64,000 nt of DNA from Circinella umbellata (taxonomy: Eukaryota; Mucoromycota; Mucoromycetes; Mucorales; Lichtheimiaceae). The notes under the pieces are model-generated. The model was not told the origin of the DNA. It did not search any database and was given only the letters and a program-made list of their open reading frames with translations. Location: assembly GCA_025093555.1 (NCBI GenBank), contig JAIWNF010000004.1, forward strand, positions 682,001 through 746,000, given 5' to 3'. Within the stretch, counting starts at the first letter, position 1, and every line of letters starts with the position of its first letter. Both the position numbers and the translations under genes were made by a program. Positions 35,745 through 47,612 of this stretch are shown here, piece after piece.

Positions 35745-36036
35745 CTATTTTCCACCTTTAGAGCCTTGCGTGTTATGTGCTGCTGCTGCTTGAGCACGAG
35801 ACTTGAAGTCTTGATTAGTGCCAGTTTTGTCAGCATGAGACTGGATACGAGAAGCATCGCTAGAAGTCATTGGGTTTTGAGGATGAGAACCTCCTTGATT
35901 TGGCTATATACGATTATAATCAGAAAGTAGTATATTATAATATATAAATAACAATCATACAAGAAGAACAATCTAAAGAAGCCTGATATAAAATAATCGA
36001 ATTCTAACAGTTTCTTTTTTTTTTTACCTTGCTCAT
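35745..36036 (-). CDS. SMP-domain (seed maturation protein-like) mini-protein, 55 aa
   Basis: Two exons: a 9-nt first exon (36036-36028, Met-Ser-Lys) and 35903-35745. The protein has the pattern MTSSDASRIQSHADKTG and FKSRAQAAAAHNTQ, which matches the SMP domain known from plant LEA-type seed maturation proteins and small fungal stress proteins. It is hydrophilic, Ala/Gln/Ser-rich and without a membrane segment, as expected for a protein linked to desiccation or dormancy. The donor GTAAAA and acceptor TATATAG fit in phase 0. A TATTTAAATATA element lies about 80 nt upstream of the ATG. The role in this organism is inferred. Confidence 0.75.
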
Positions 36037-39000
36037 TTTTTGATTACTGTAATTGATATGAGGAGAAAAATTGAAGTGATTGAAAGAAAAAGGATTAAAA
36101 AAACATTATCTTTTCTATATTTAAATAGACCCTCTCTCTTCTACTATGACGGTGTTTAAGTGACATAATAGTTATTCTGTGAATCATTATTATATCATTA
36201 TTGAAAGAGAAAAAGAAATTGATAAATTATCAAAGGAAATGCTTTCGATAAACAAAAAAAAAAGTCGTAATCATGATGACTATATTATGCATCTGTATTT
36301 TTAATCTATTATCGAATTTAATAGAAAGTTTTTCAAAATCGTGGGAAAGAAAAGAAATCTTATTAATGCCGATATAATAGATTGAATTATTGATGTCTTG
36401 TTCAAGGAAAAGTTTTGCAAGGAATAATATAATTAATATAAAGAAATTTGTTACTTTGAATCATAATATTGAATGATGATACATTACTACTTTATTGCTC
36501 GCTGTTATCTTTAATATTAAGTTAAAATTGATTGATTACAAGCTATAAATAAATTCTTTTGATACCTGAAGAAGTGTTGTTACATATAATGAGTATGATA
36601 CGTATATTTTTTTATATTTGAATTCTGTTAATAAAACAGTAATTAAATGAACAATTGATAACAGTGTTACTTTCTGATAAAATCGATATTATATCGTTTT
36701 TTATTTTAATACGTAATTAAAAGTTGGTTCTTAAATCCTAAAATTAATACTTGAATTACTATGTAGTTTATGCTTCTATAACACGTTCAATAGGTACTAC
36801 TACGTATTTATTGCTTTAACAATCTTGTAAAGTACAGTAAATTAGATTATTACGTAAAAAAAAGTTTATTATTTTTAATAATAAGCGATAATATATACCT
36901 ACGCCTATGTCATTTAAAAAATACATAATGATGTACCTAATTGAATAAAAATCATGGATCATGTTAACTTTCTCAAACACATGTCAATAGGCAACGAGAC
37001 ACTCTTTTGAAATAACAAGCAACAGTATAAATTTTATTCTCATTCAAATGGATTTACCTTTTGTTTCAATTTTTGTTGTTGGATCTGATTTTTTTTTCAA
37101 CGGCGAGAAAATATTTAACGCGATAAATAAATTACATCACTATATATTCTCCAATATGTAACTAAGAAGAGGTTTTCACATTACTAGATAGTAATAATAA
37201 TGAATAAGATGAACGATTTCTATTTTATGTCTTATTAATACGTATTACGTAGCATTCTTTATTATTATAAAATGTATAATCAAGCAAAGAGATTCAATTA
37301 ACTCATAAAATATTATTTTGTGATAAAAAAAAATGTGAGTTTCCTTTTCATTGTTCCTAATTACTATACATATAAAGGAATATAACTGTAGATCAGAATG
37401 ACCAATAAATATTACGTATTTAGAAAACTGACTAACTATTTTTTTAATTAATCCATTTATATATAGTTTAGAAAGTAAAGTAATACAAAAAATGTCAAAA
37501 ATCCGTAAAACGTTTAATATAACATATTTGTTCCATTATATATCTACGTAATACGTATTCGTATCACATGATATATACTTGTGTCTTGACATTTAAATAT
37601 TGTCTATGTTGATCGTAGAGTAACAATAACAAAAAGTTCTTTTCTTTTAGTAAGAACGGGTTCTTTTTTTTTATTATGTTATATTATCAATAAGCTATTG
37701 TATAGAAGTTCTAGAAAATAGAGTGTTACTCTTTTTTTTTTTTTACTACGTACTCCCTATAAGAACTATTACGACACATTATGTTTATCAAAAGATAATT
37801 TCAACTTCCACACACATACATACTCGTGCGGTTTTTTTATTATAATTTTTTTATATGTAGCACTAATTATGACAATCACTTACATCGACATCCACACGCA
37901 CACTTTTTCTATGGGTGATACTGCATATTAATATTATAATAAAACAAACTTTATATATAGCAGGTACCCAGTAGAAAAAAAAAAGTTGTCAACCTGCATC
38001 ATCACGCGTTTTATATTTCCTGCATGGCCACAAATAGTAATTTTTAAACACAAGTAAAAATTTATTGTTCGAGACGTGTATCATACTATAATAAAAGATG
38101 AAAAAGGGGGGGCTTTTATTATTTTTCTTTTTCTTCTTTGTGTCACTATTATCAGAAGCATGCATCAAACTAGCTATAAAATTTTAGTGCTGTCAAATCT
38201 TGTGCTGAATTATACAAGGATGAACAAATGATTTTATCAGCACTGTTTATAATAATATTAATAATGATAATAACTAGTCTGATTATTAGATTTAAAATAA
38301 AACACTACTTTCAAGAATAACCTTTATATTTTACTATCTCAAGATTATATCGATGTCATGGGCGTTTTAATGAATTTAGAGTTTTGAACCAATTGTTGTC
38401 GGGTAAAATAACTCACATGTTGTAAAGGGATTTGTGAAACATGAAGAAAAACGAGTGCCAAAAAAAAAGGGGGTGGGGCAAAAAAAAAAAAAAAAAGGAA
38501 AGGGTTGGACCCGAACAAAGAAGAAGGGACCTTTTTGGCAGATTATATAAGGAATAATAAGTTGGTAAAAAAAAACAAAACAAAACAAATAAATAATATG
38601 AGACAAGTATTAAAAAAGGAGGGCGAGACACAATTACTTAAATAGGTTATAAATACTATAAAACATACATGTGGGATGAACCCACCATTTGATTATAAGA
38701 TCTCACATCGATTTTTTCTATTATAAAAAAATTATACAAAATAAAAATAAAACGGATCTCTAAAAAACTGTAAAGATATCAAAAGAAAGAGAGAGAAAGA
38801 GAGTGGGAAACGGGACGATCATATCAATTTTTATAACACATAAATAAAATTATAATACCCTTCATAAAAAAAAAGCATGTTCTTTTTGTTTGTAATACCT
38901 TAACCCCACCCCTATTCCCCTCACAAGCATTATAGTAAAATTATTATACTTTTTACACCACATGATGCACTTAAAAATAAAGATAATTATATACTTGATC

Positions 39001-39754
39001 TTGATGATCGATTCTATTTTTTTACTATTTTTATTATATCCACTAACGAATAATACTTGATTGAGAATCATTTTGTTTTATACTTGACACCATTTAAAAG
39101 GTTTACTTATCAAAAGTTGTAATAATTCATCTTGAACTATTACTTTTTATTATTACGTACAATAAGAAAATTGTGATGGGAAAAAAGAAAAAGTAGTTTT
39201 TTATTTTTATTTTTGTTTATTGTTGGTACTTGGTTATTGTATTACCATCGGATATATAGAACTTTTTCGGATTACACAACAAAAAGATAAACTACTTCTT
39301 CACACACAGATAACTGATAATAAGAATTACTCATAAATACGTAATAACATTTTAATTTCGAATAGTACAGCAGAAAATCATATACAGATGCTCTTTATAT
39401 ATATATATGCAAAAGTTATAATAATAAAAAGAAATATTTTTAATTAGAAATGAAAAAATAAGCTGTTTCTTTTTTTTATACATAGAATAACAATAATAAT
39501 AATTATAATAGTAACACCGAATTAAAAAAAAAATTAAAAGAAAGAAGAAAGACCATAATAATTACATATGTAATAATGAAAACAAAACAAAACAAAACAA
39601 AAAGAAAGAAAAGGAAAGGAAAGAGGTTCTTTTTTGGTGAGTAGTAACAAAGCGTGTGTGTATAAGTAAAAGTAGGAAAGGGTTGTATATATACAGTATA
39701 TATATATATATGAAGAATGAAGGAAAGAGTAAAAGAAAGTATATATACGTAGTA
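36037..39754. other. Large intergenic region (3.7 kb), no gene seen
   Basis: This is strongly AT-rich with frequent TACGTA motifs. The left end is the SMP promoter; the right end is the 3' flank of the zinc-finger gene. Frames at 38376-38631 and 38862-39071 are Phe/Lys-rich products of T and A tracts and are not called. A non-coding RNA or large regulatory region is possible but not shown. Confidence 0.45.
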
Positions 39755-40993
39755 CTATAAATTATCACTATTGCAAAGTAATAATTTTATTGAAGGTAAA
39801 CGAGCATGCCGTTCTTCTTGTTGTTGATATTCATAATAATAGTGTTGTTGTTGTTGTTGTTGTTGATGCTGACTAAAATTATCTGCAACATTAAGTGCAC
39901 TTAAAGAGGGTAACCTTTTAAAGTCATTATTATGGAATGTTGTACACGACGGTTGTTCAGATCCGACCCGACAGTAATAATGTTGCTCCTTTCCTTTTTG
40001 TTGTTGATTTGTTATTGTTGATTCTTGTATTTTTACTGGTTCCTTTTCGATAGGATGATAACATTTATTTTCTACCACCATTCCTAAAGTAGGTGATGAA
40101 GTTTGCCATTTTTGAATATAATTCCATGACGACAAAATAGTAGCTTGATCTGATTCTTTGTTACTATGGGTAGTATCTTGTTGTATCGTAGTTACTTGGG
40201 ATGAAGATAATGTTCCTGAATAATTATAGTGATAATAATCACCATTTTCACTACTACCACTACTACTTGCACTTTCTTCAGAAGAGTCCATTGATAATGA
40301 TGGTTCATCAACAGAATCATCATTATTATCTTCTTCATTTATTAAGGCAGTAGTCGTTGATGTGAGAAACATGGATTCAGGTATATTTTCAGGGTCCCTT
40401 CTTTCATTTACAGATAATTGAATTCCATGAAGTTGTTCAATATGTCGAGTCAGTTGACCACGTCGCCAAAATGATTTGTAACACCCTGGTGCAGGACAAT
40501 GATTTAATTTGGCTAAAGCTTTTTGAGCTGATTGTTGTCGTTGAATAGATCGTTGTTTTTGCTGTTGTTGTTGCTGTTGCTGTTGTTGTTGTTGACCAGG
40601 ATGAATGAATCTTAAAATAGAACAATACTGTTGTTGACGCATATAAGCTTCTTCATCATCAACTGAACGTGGTTTTGAAGAATGAGAAGAACGACGAGTT
40701 CTTTTACGTCGATGTAATAAAATAGAAGGTGGAGATAAATGGGCTCTAGCATGTCTACTTAATTCATCGGATCTTGCAAAACGTTTATCACATAATGTAC
40801 AGGCATGAGGTTTTTCTCCTGTATGTGTACGAATATGTCGTACTTTATGTTCTAATCGATAAAATGACTTTTGACAAAATTCACATATATGAGGACGAAT
40901 AGCTTGATCCATTGGGGTATTATTATTATTATTATTATTACTATTGGATAATGATGTTGCTGTTGTTGTTGTTGTTGTTGTGGTATGTAGCAT
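39755..40993 (-). CDS. C2H2 zinc-finger transcription factor, Mig1/CreA-type
   Basis: A single exon encoding 412 residues. Two tandem fingers lie near the N terminus: [21 protein letters not shown] (C37, C40, H53, H57) and [21 protein letters not shown] (C65, C68, H81, H85), joined by TGEKPHA. The helix residues RLEH and RSDELSRH match the Mig1/CreA/Egr type that binds GC-rich boxes in carbon-catabolite repression. A third, less typical finger at about 165-190 has [20 protein letters not shown]. The rest is Gln-, Ser- and Thr-rich, with a [13 protein letters not shown] basic stretch. A true repressor role in glucose control is likely from the fingers but is not shown by the rest of the protein. 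Confidence 0.88.
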   Translation of the reverse strand: MLHTTTTTTTTATSLSNSNNNNNNNTPMDQAIRPHICEFCQKSFYRLEHKVRHIRTHTGEKPHACTLCDKRFARSDELSRHARAHLSPPSILLHRRKRTRRSSHSSKPRSVDDEEAYMRQQQYCSILRFIHPGQQQQQQQQQQQQKQRSIQRQQSAQKALAKLNHCPAPGCYKSFWRRGQLTRHIEQLHGIQLSVNERRDPENIPESMFLTSTTTALINEEDNNDDSVDEPSLSMDSSEESASSSGSSENGDYYHYNYSGTLSSSQVTTIQQDTTHSNKESDQATILSSWNYIQKWQTSSPTLGMVVENKCYHPIEKEPVKIQESTITNQQQKGKEQHYYCRVGSEQPSCTTFHNNDFKRLPSLSALNVADNFSQHQQQQQQQHYYYEYQQQEERHARLPSIKLLLCNSDNL

Positions 40994-41391
40994 TATTTCA
41001 TAAAAAAAAAAGAAAAAGAGTTTATATACAAAATAATCTTAAAGAATAGAATATTAATATAGGAAGAAATAAAAAGAAAAAGGGGGAGAACTAATAAAAT
41101 AAAAAAAGAAAAGACGAAAAAAAAAAGCTTATTATATATACTTTTGATTTATGTGTTCACCAAAAAAGAGCGGTAGGTTTATTGTATATTTTTTTTATGT
41201 AAAATGAACTTACTCCGGCTTCCTTTTGTGGGACTATTGTAAGTAATTTATGTTGGTGGGAGAAAAGTTTTCCGATACTTGCATCCCCTCATTTTTATAA
41301 CTTCTCCACAAAAAAAAATCTTAATATATATATTTTTATATAACAACCTCATGATTATATGACAACTAGCCATCATAAATTAATTTTATTT

Positions 41392-41423
<32 letters not shown>

Positions 41424-41779
41424 CCCCCCTTTTTCATTTAAAACTCTAAAAACAGAATCATATAAAAATGACTTCTGAGACTACATGGATTAAAAAAGAC
41501 CACATAAAAACTCAAAAAATTATATTAACCAATCAAATTTAGAATGACATCACACTTAGTTCATCTGTGTATATTTATGCTGGTTATTATTTTTACACAG
41601 ACCATCCAAAGCATATAGCATTTCTCGGCATATGAAATAATAATAAAACGCGTTAAAAAAGATAAAGTCCGGGGCTTTTTTTTTTAATTCTTATTTCTTC
41701 TGTAAGAAAACACTTTTTTTTTTCTTTTTTACTTTCTTCTTTTTCAATAAACAAACAAAACAAGAAAACAAAAAAAAAC
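40994..41779. promoter_or_regulatory. Divergent promoter, zinc-finger gene and sod2
   Basis: 786 bp between two divergent genes. It holds a (CT)n tract at 41397-41422 that ends in C-rich sequence, and pyrimidine runs just before the sod2 ATG. No gene is seen. Confidence 0.5.
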
Positions 41780-43135
41780 ATGCTTTCTCTTGCTGCTCGT
41801 TCTATCAAGTCTTCTAACTTCAAGTCTTCTGCTCGTTGTTTGACTGCTGTCCGTACCAAGGTTACTTTACCTGACCTTCCTTATGGTTATGATGTATGTT
41901 ATTATTATTATTATTATTATTTAAGAAACAACGCGTTTTTTTTTTGAAAAAAAAAGAATAACAATTTTTATTTTATATATATATATAATTTAGGCACTTG
42001 AACCTTATATCAACTCTGAAATCATGAAACTTCACCATTCTAAGCATCACCAAACTTATGTTAATGCTTACAATGCTGCTGAAGAAAAATTGCAAAATTC
42101 CTTCCAAGGTGGTAATTTGACTGAATTGATTGCTTTACAAACTGCAATCAAGTTTAACGGTGGTGGTAAGTATTTCCCTTTTTTTTTTTTTTGATATTAA
42201 AAATAATAATAATTACTTCATACTTAAATTATTTATTATAAATATAGGTCATATCAATCACAGTTTGTTTTGGCAAAATTTGGCTCCCAAGAGCAATGGT
42301 GGTGGTGAAAAACCTACTGGTGAATTATTAAAGGCTATTGAAACCAAGTGGGGTTCTTTTGATGAATTTATTGCCAAGTTCAATGCTGCTTCTGCTGGTG
42401 TTCAAGGTAAGAAAAAACATTGTTGGGTTGGGTTGTTTTTTAAAGAATCATTTATGAAAAAAAATGTTGGGGAGGGGAGAAAAGAAAGAAAAAACGGGTG
42501 GAGAAAAGAAAGAAAAAGAAACCTTTACTAATAATCATTTATTCTTTTTCTTTCTTTAGGTTCTGGTTGGGGATGGCTCGTAAGTGTTAAATAATAAAGG
42601 GTGTGGGGGGGGAGAGAAAGGGGAAGGGGGGACGGATGATATCTATGAAATTATTATTAACATTGTTATTTTTTATGACAGGGTTATAATAAGGAATCGA
42701 AGCAATTGGAAATTGCCACTACTCCGAATCAAGATCCTTTGCTTGGTAAGTTTTATTAGCATTCGAGAGTATTATTAAAAAACGAGAGAGCTGGGGTTTA
42801 GTTGTTATAGTAGTAGTCAGTCCGAGGATCCGCGCATAAAAGTAAAATAGAGACGGTAAATGGCTAAATAATATATCCGATTGATATTCTATAGGTTTGG
42901 TACCTCTCTTAGGTGTTGATGTTTGGGAACATGTAAGTATATATTTATATACAAATTTATGTGCATTTTACATAGTGTGGTTACTAACCAAAAAAAATAA
43001 TAAATCATTTGGAATTTAATTTTTATATAGGCTTACTATTTGCAATACAAGAATGTTCGTCCTGATTATCTTAAGGCTATTTGGGAAGTTATTAACTGGA
43101 AGACAGTTGCTGAACGTTTCTCTAAGGCTCAATAA
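41780..43135 (+). CDS. sod2: Mitochondrial manganese superoxide dismutase
   Basis: Converts superoxide to hydrogen peroxide in the mitochondrial matrix. Seven exons: 41780-41893, 41994-42165, 42248-42406, 42560-42579, 42682-42745, 42895-42932, 43031-43135, encoding 223 residues. The N terminus [20 protein letters not shown] is a basic amphipathic targeting peptide. The mature part begins [16 protein letters not shown]. Metal ligands lie in [27 protein letters not shown] and the signature DVWEHAYY. The GSGWGWL motif is encoded by a 20-nt exon. Length and motifs fit the Mn/Fe-SOD family, and [15 protein letters not shown] favours the Mn form. Codon bias suggests high expression. The transcript is rich in short introns. 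Confidence 0.95.
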
Positions 43136-44659
43136 ATAATATAATATATATATATATATACAATTTCCACATCATACAAAACTTTCAAACACATTATTTT
43201 TTTAATACAAGTGTACATTTTTTTTTATCATCTTCCCCTTCCCCAAAAATATATTTTTTGTTAAAATGAAAATAAAAAAAAAGGTTTTATTTTGTTAATG
43301 ATAATTTGAAACTTATTTTAAACAAGAACATATGACAGAATGATGTCATACACTACATCTTCAGTAAGCATTTTATTAAATGGAGTGAATTTAATTCTAG
43401 TCTGTTTGATTACGTAGCAGAAATGTAACATAATATTTGGTAGCGAACCCAAAATATTTGTTTTAAGGGAGGAGTGGGGTTAGATATTATATTACTCTAG
43501 GAGTAAACAATTGATAATGAAAAAGAAAAGTGATAGGAGTACAGTGGAGAGGGAGAGGAAAGGAGGGTGTGTGGGTGGGTGTACAAAGAAGAAGGAGATA
43601 TAAAAAAAACCGATCGACATGATGTGCGTAGCAAAACTAGAAGAAAATCTGCTTTAAACCTGTTAAAATTCATTCTAACCGATACCTTTTTTTTTTAGTG
43701 TGTGTTTTTTTTCTTTTAATGGGTCATTAACATTCATTTGACTAAAGAAACTAAAAAAAAATTTTTTTTTTCTCACAGCGCTCATCATTTTATATATGTT
43801 TAGTATATGCACTAAAAAAAATAATCGTACATGAAATTACTATTTTACATAAATCCGACAAACGTGCATATAAACAAAAAAAAAACAAAAATACGTACAA
43901 AAAGAAAGAAACCTCCTTAATCATAATAATATAACTAAATAATTATGTTAGTTATAATGATAATACTAATAGCTTTTCAATAACAAAACCAAGAACAAAA
44001 AGTATAGTAATAGGTAATAAAAGATCTTCCAAAAGAGAAAAATTATATACATATATAGAAGAGACATTAAGAACCGGGGTATTTTACATGATAAAAAAGA
44101 ATTATTGAACTGCGCCATTTTTTATATATTGTCATTCACATTTTTTACTTATTCACAAGATCCCAAAAAATTGAAGCTAAAAAAGATCGTAGCACAAAAG
44201 ACAATCAACCATTGGTTGAATTCACTAAAAAAGATCGACACAGCTGGCAATCATCGGACTTTTTTTTTTTTTTTAAGTTGTTTCAAAAGCAAAGAAAATC
44301 CCTCTTTTTTTTTTTTTTTGGGTTAAAGTGTACATCATTTTGTCGTCGTGTAATTATTTCTTCTCTTTCTTCTTCTTCTTCTTCTCCTCCTCCTTCCTCT
44401 TTTTTTTTTCTTTCTTTCTCTTCTTCCTTTCTCACTCTTTCAACCATATAAACTTACTCACTCTTTATTCTTTTATTTTTCGGTTTCCCCTTTATTTTCA
44501 TTTTTATATTACTCATTATTATTATTTTCTCTCTCTCTCTCTCTCTCTTTCTCTTTTGTTTCCCTCCCCTTTTTTTTTCATACTTTTTTAGTTGAAGGTT
44601 TTTATATACAAAAACGATCAATAATAGTAGTGAAAATAATAATAATAATAATAATATCA
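43136..44659. other. Intergenic between sod2 and the Ser/Thr-rich gene
   Basis: This contains the sod2 3' UTR and a pyrimidine-rich leader (44340-44590, with a (CT)n run near 44529-44550) before the next plus-strand gene. Phe/Ser/Leu frames here are translations of T and CT tracts. Confidence 0.5.
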
Positions 44660-45490
44660 ATGTCATCCGCACTCGCTTTACCACCACTTACCAATACAAC
44701 TACATCATCAGTAATATACGATAAATCATATTACATCGATACTACACCCCATACAAATACTACTACTACTTTAAATAATCGTAAAAATATGAGTAGTAGT
44801 ACATTAACAAAAAATAATACAATTGTACCACTTCATCAACAAAAAGATTTCTTTCTTCCAACCACTCCACCTTTAACATCATCCAATAAACATCGTCATC
44901 AACGCTCTTCACATAGTCGACATCTTCGTCATCAACCTGATCGACGGCGAGATGCATTTGAATTATTACAAGTAATCATTCAAGAAAATGAGAAAAGGGA
45001 ACATGAAGAATATGAGGCCATGTTGAGAGATGTTCCAGAAATAGTTGCACGAAGATCATCCACGAGCCAAGACTTGCCCAGCATTTTAATCAAAAAAAAT
45101 TCATCGTCCTCTTCCTCTTCTTCATCCTCTTCTTCTTCAATAATACCAACACCTATTACACCTACTACTATAACAAGCAATTATAGTCATAACAATAGTA
45201 ACCCAGCAACATCCACAACTATACCAGAAGAAGAAGAAGAAGAAGATTTATTTGTTTCCATAGCAACTCCTTCAAAAGACTATAATACACCGCCACCTTC
45301 ACCTAAACGTCCGTCCGTGCGATTTGCCGCAGATCTTTTACTTCCGCCAACAAATAATTCGACTTCTTCCAAAGTTCCATCTGAACCTCAACCACCACAA
45401 CCACAGCCCTCTACTTCTCGAACTTCTTTCATGACAAATAAACTGCGGAGCTTTTTACATTTGTCTTCAAAAAAGGTCTCGAACCTTTGA
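44660..45490 (+). CDS. Ser/Thr/Pro-rich low-complexity hypothetical protein (276 aa)
   Basis: A single exon beginning MSSALALPPLTNTTTSSV. The sequence is largely disordered, with Thr/Asn and Ser runs (a 16-Ser run and EEEEEED). The only ordered-looking part is RDAFELLQVIIQENEKREHE at about 110-130, a charged helix. Short motifs include PPPSPKRPSVRFAADLL, a possible PP1-docking or phosphosite region, and a basic C-terminal end (NKLRSFLHLSSKK). There is no signal peptide or membrane segment. I do not recognise the family. The long frame, orderly codon use and stop placement support a real gene. Confidence 0.65.
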   Translation: MSSALALPPLTNTTTSSVIYDKSYYIDTTPHTNTTTTLNNRKNMSSSTLTKNNTIVPLHQQKDFFLPTTPPLTSSNKHRHQRSSHSRHLRHQPDRRRDAFELLQVIIQENEKREHEEYEAMLRDVPEIVARRSSTSQDLPSILIKKNSSSSSSSSSSSSSIIPTPITPTTITSNYSHNNSNPATSTTIPEEEEEEDLFVSIATPSKDYNTPPPSPKRPSVRFAADLLLPPTNNSTSSKVPSEPQPPQPQPSTSRTSFMTNKLRSFLHLSSKKVSNL

Positions 45491-46258
45491 CTTTTACATT
45501 TATTTTTTTTAAAGAGGTTGTTTGTCTCTTTATTATTATTTTTTATTTACCCCCTCTCTCCCCCCAACACCCCACACTTATTTTCCTCATAGCAAAAAAA
45601 AAAAAAAAATCCATCAAAAGGAAGGGATCTACAATTTATCCCATAACACAAAACAAAATGCATTCTTTTTTGAATATTTTTTTTCACTTCATCTCATTTT
45701 TTACATCAAATTACACCTATAACACAAACAAAAAAAAAATAATTCATTTTTTTTTCATGTACAGCTATATATCTATTCTTTTTTTTTGGCAAAAAAAAAA
45801 CACATTTCACACATGTATATTTCATCATTCTTTTTCCCTTTTCTTTCCACTTTGTTATTGTTGATTATTATTTTACTATTATTATTATTATTATTACTCT
45901 ATATTTTTTTTTTATTCTTTTTTTTTTATCATCATTTCATCTTATATAATATAAATAAAACGTATTCTACAAGAAAAAGAAAAAAACACACACTATTGTG
46001 TTATATATATGTATATATATATATTTTATTATATAAAAACGTTGTTCATTTTTTTTTGAGTAACCACCATCCCAACAAAAAAAAAAAAGGTCATCACAAT
46101 ATCCAAATAAAGTGATTCAATGTGTGGTCTTTTTTTTAATCCTAAGAATTGGAATTTTTAAAACGACGCAAAACATAACAAAATTAGCAATAATTATAAA
46201 AATTAACATTTTCATTCGTTTAAAGAAACAATCCCTCCCCCCATTTCACTTTTTTTTT
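45491..46258. other. Convergent 3' region
   Basis: T- and A-tract-rich DNA between the stop codons of two convergent genes. It holds 3' UTR sequence only as far as can be seen. Confidence 0.5.
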
Positions 46259-46684
46259 TTATTTTACCTGTCGTCCTTTCAGGGTTCTTGTGATAATTTT
46301 ATCCGGTGTTCTAAAAGCCCAAAAAAAGAGAGAGAGTTAAGTTTTTCATTTCTAAATTATATTATCCCTATTATCTATTAAAACAAAAAACAATTACATG
46401 ACATGAACAACAGCACCCCAACCAGATAATGCATCTCGATCTTGTGCATTCAATAAAGCTTGTGAAATAGTTTCAAAAAGATCTTCAGGTTCAAGATCAG
46501 GCTCCCACAAAGATTCACACATGCCATAAAGATTAGGTCCTGCTGTACCGCTTACAACGAAATCCTTGGCAAAGTTAATACATCCAATCAAATCCATGGA
46601 ACAAATAAAAGGTTGATTATTTTTGTCCAATCCAGCAACAACTGGTTCAACAAAATAAGGTCCAAATCTATTTAAACATAAATT

Positions 46685-46728
<44 letters not shown>

Positions 46729-47271
46729 TTCTTTTGTTCTATAATTACCGTCGTTCATAAAGTGTAGATGAAACCATATGTGCAAGTGTTTTGGGTTCAA
46801 TATCTCTTTCTTCACGCATTTTATACATATTAATCTTGAATCGGAAACGTTCGGCTCTATATATCATCGTTAATGCATAAATATCCTCCTTCTAAAAAAA
46901 ACATTTTTCTTTTTTTACTCTTAATAATAATAATAAATAAAATACTTTACAATGTCAAAACATCAGTTGCTAATCCAGGAAGACCAATGTATGTTTTATC
47001 AGTTCCTTGAAACATCTTTTGAAATTCTGTTGATACTGTCATAAATTGTTGACCTAAACGTTTATCAGCTGCAATAGCAACACAATCCTTTCCTACCATG
47101 GCCACAACCGACCCTCCATTATATTGCATAATCGACTATATAAATTTAATATTTATAAGAAACATGAACAGTTATATATATATATATGTAATTATAATTA
47201 TTTATTATAGTTTTTAAAAAGAGATTCGCTTTCATATATATATATTTCGAAAGAAAAGAGAGTATTACCAT
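46259..47271 (-). CDS. pup3: 20S proteasome subunit beta type-3 (Pup3/PSMB3)
   Basis: Non-catalytic beta-3 subunit of the 20S core. Five exons: 47271-47269 (only the ATG), 47135-46951, 46856-46749, 46667-46398, 46310-46259, encoding 205 residues, the same length as I recall for yeast and human orthologs. The start [19 protein letters not shown] matches the family N terminus. Other hallmarks are [50 protein letters not shown] and GMCESLWEP. The last exon gives [16 protein letters not shown], the conserved C-terminal strand. Without it the frame stops early at 46394. The intron 46952-46857 uses the acceptor at TATATAG. It is divergent to the WW/FF gene with only 276 bp between the ATGs. Confidence 0.93.
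46688..46721. repeat. (CT)n microsatellite in a pup3 intron
   Basis: About 17 CT units lie in the intron between the third and fourth pup3 exons; on the transcribed strand this is a purine (GA) run. Confidence 0.8.
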
Positions 47272-47547
47272 GGTTAATTTATATTTGTTTTAATAGAAAT
47301 GTATAAAAAAAATTGTCAATGTTAAAAAAAAAAAAGAATATACGCGGCAGTAAAAAAAAGGAGAGGGGGAGAGTTACGCGTCGCTTTTAAAGAATAAGTT
47401 AAAGTGCAGATACCACAAAAGGGCGGCAATAAAAATTTTACGTCACGCCACCAAATATGGAAATTAGGTGTGGCGAAAAAAAAAGAAATCCTCCAATCTT
47501 TAGTTTTTCAGAAGCGCGATTCTTTTTTTTTTTTAATAAAAAAAAAG
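47272..47547. promoter_or_regulatory. Bidirectional promoter of pup3 and the WW/FF gene
   Basis: This holds ACGCGT (47376-47381, MCB-like), TTACGTCA (47438-47445, CRE-like) and, on the minus strand, GGTGGCGTGACG (47441-47452). It also holds GGTGTGGCGAAAA (from about 47467). The GGTGGC core resembles the PACE element GGTGGCAAA of ascomycete proteasome genes. These are motif matches only. Confidence 0.4.
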
Positions 47548-47559
47548 ATGGATTCAAAT

Positions 47560-47612
<53 letters not shown>

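Noticed and set aside
44980..45180. Acidic minus-strand frame
   Set aside because: Antisense of the Ser-rich run in the 44660-45490 gene.
45487..46115. Phe/Ser/Tyr frames after the Ser/Thr-rich gene
   Set aside because: Translations of T-rich 3' UTR sequence. Stops in all frames are merely sparse because of AT composition.
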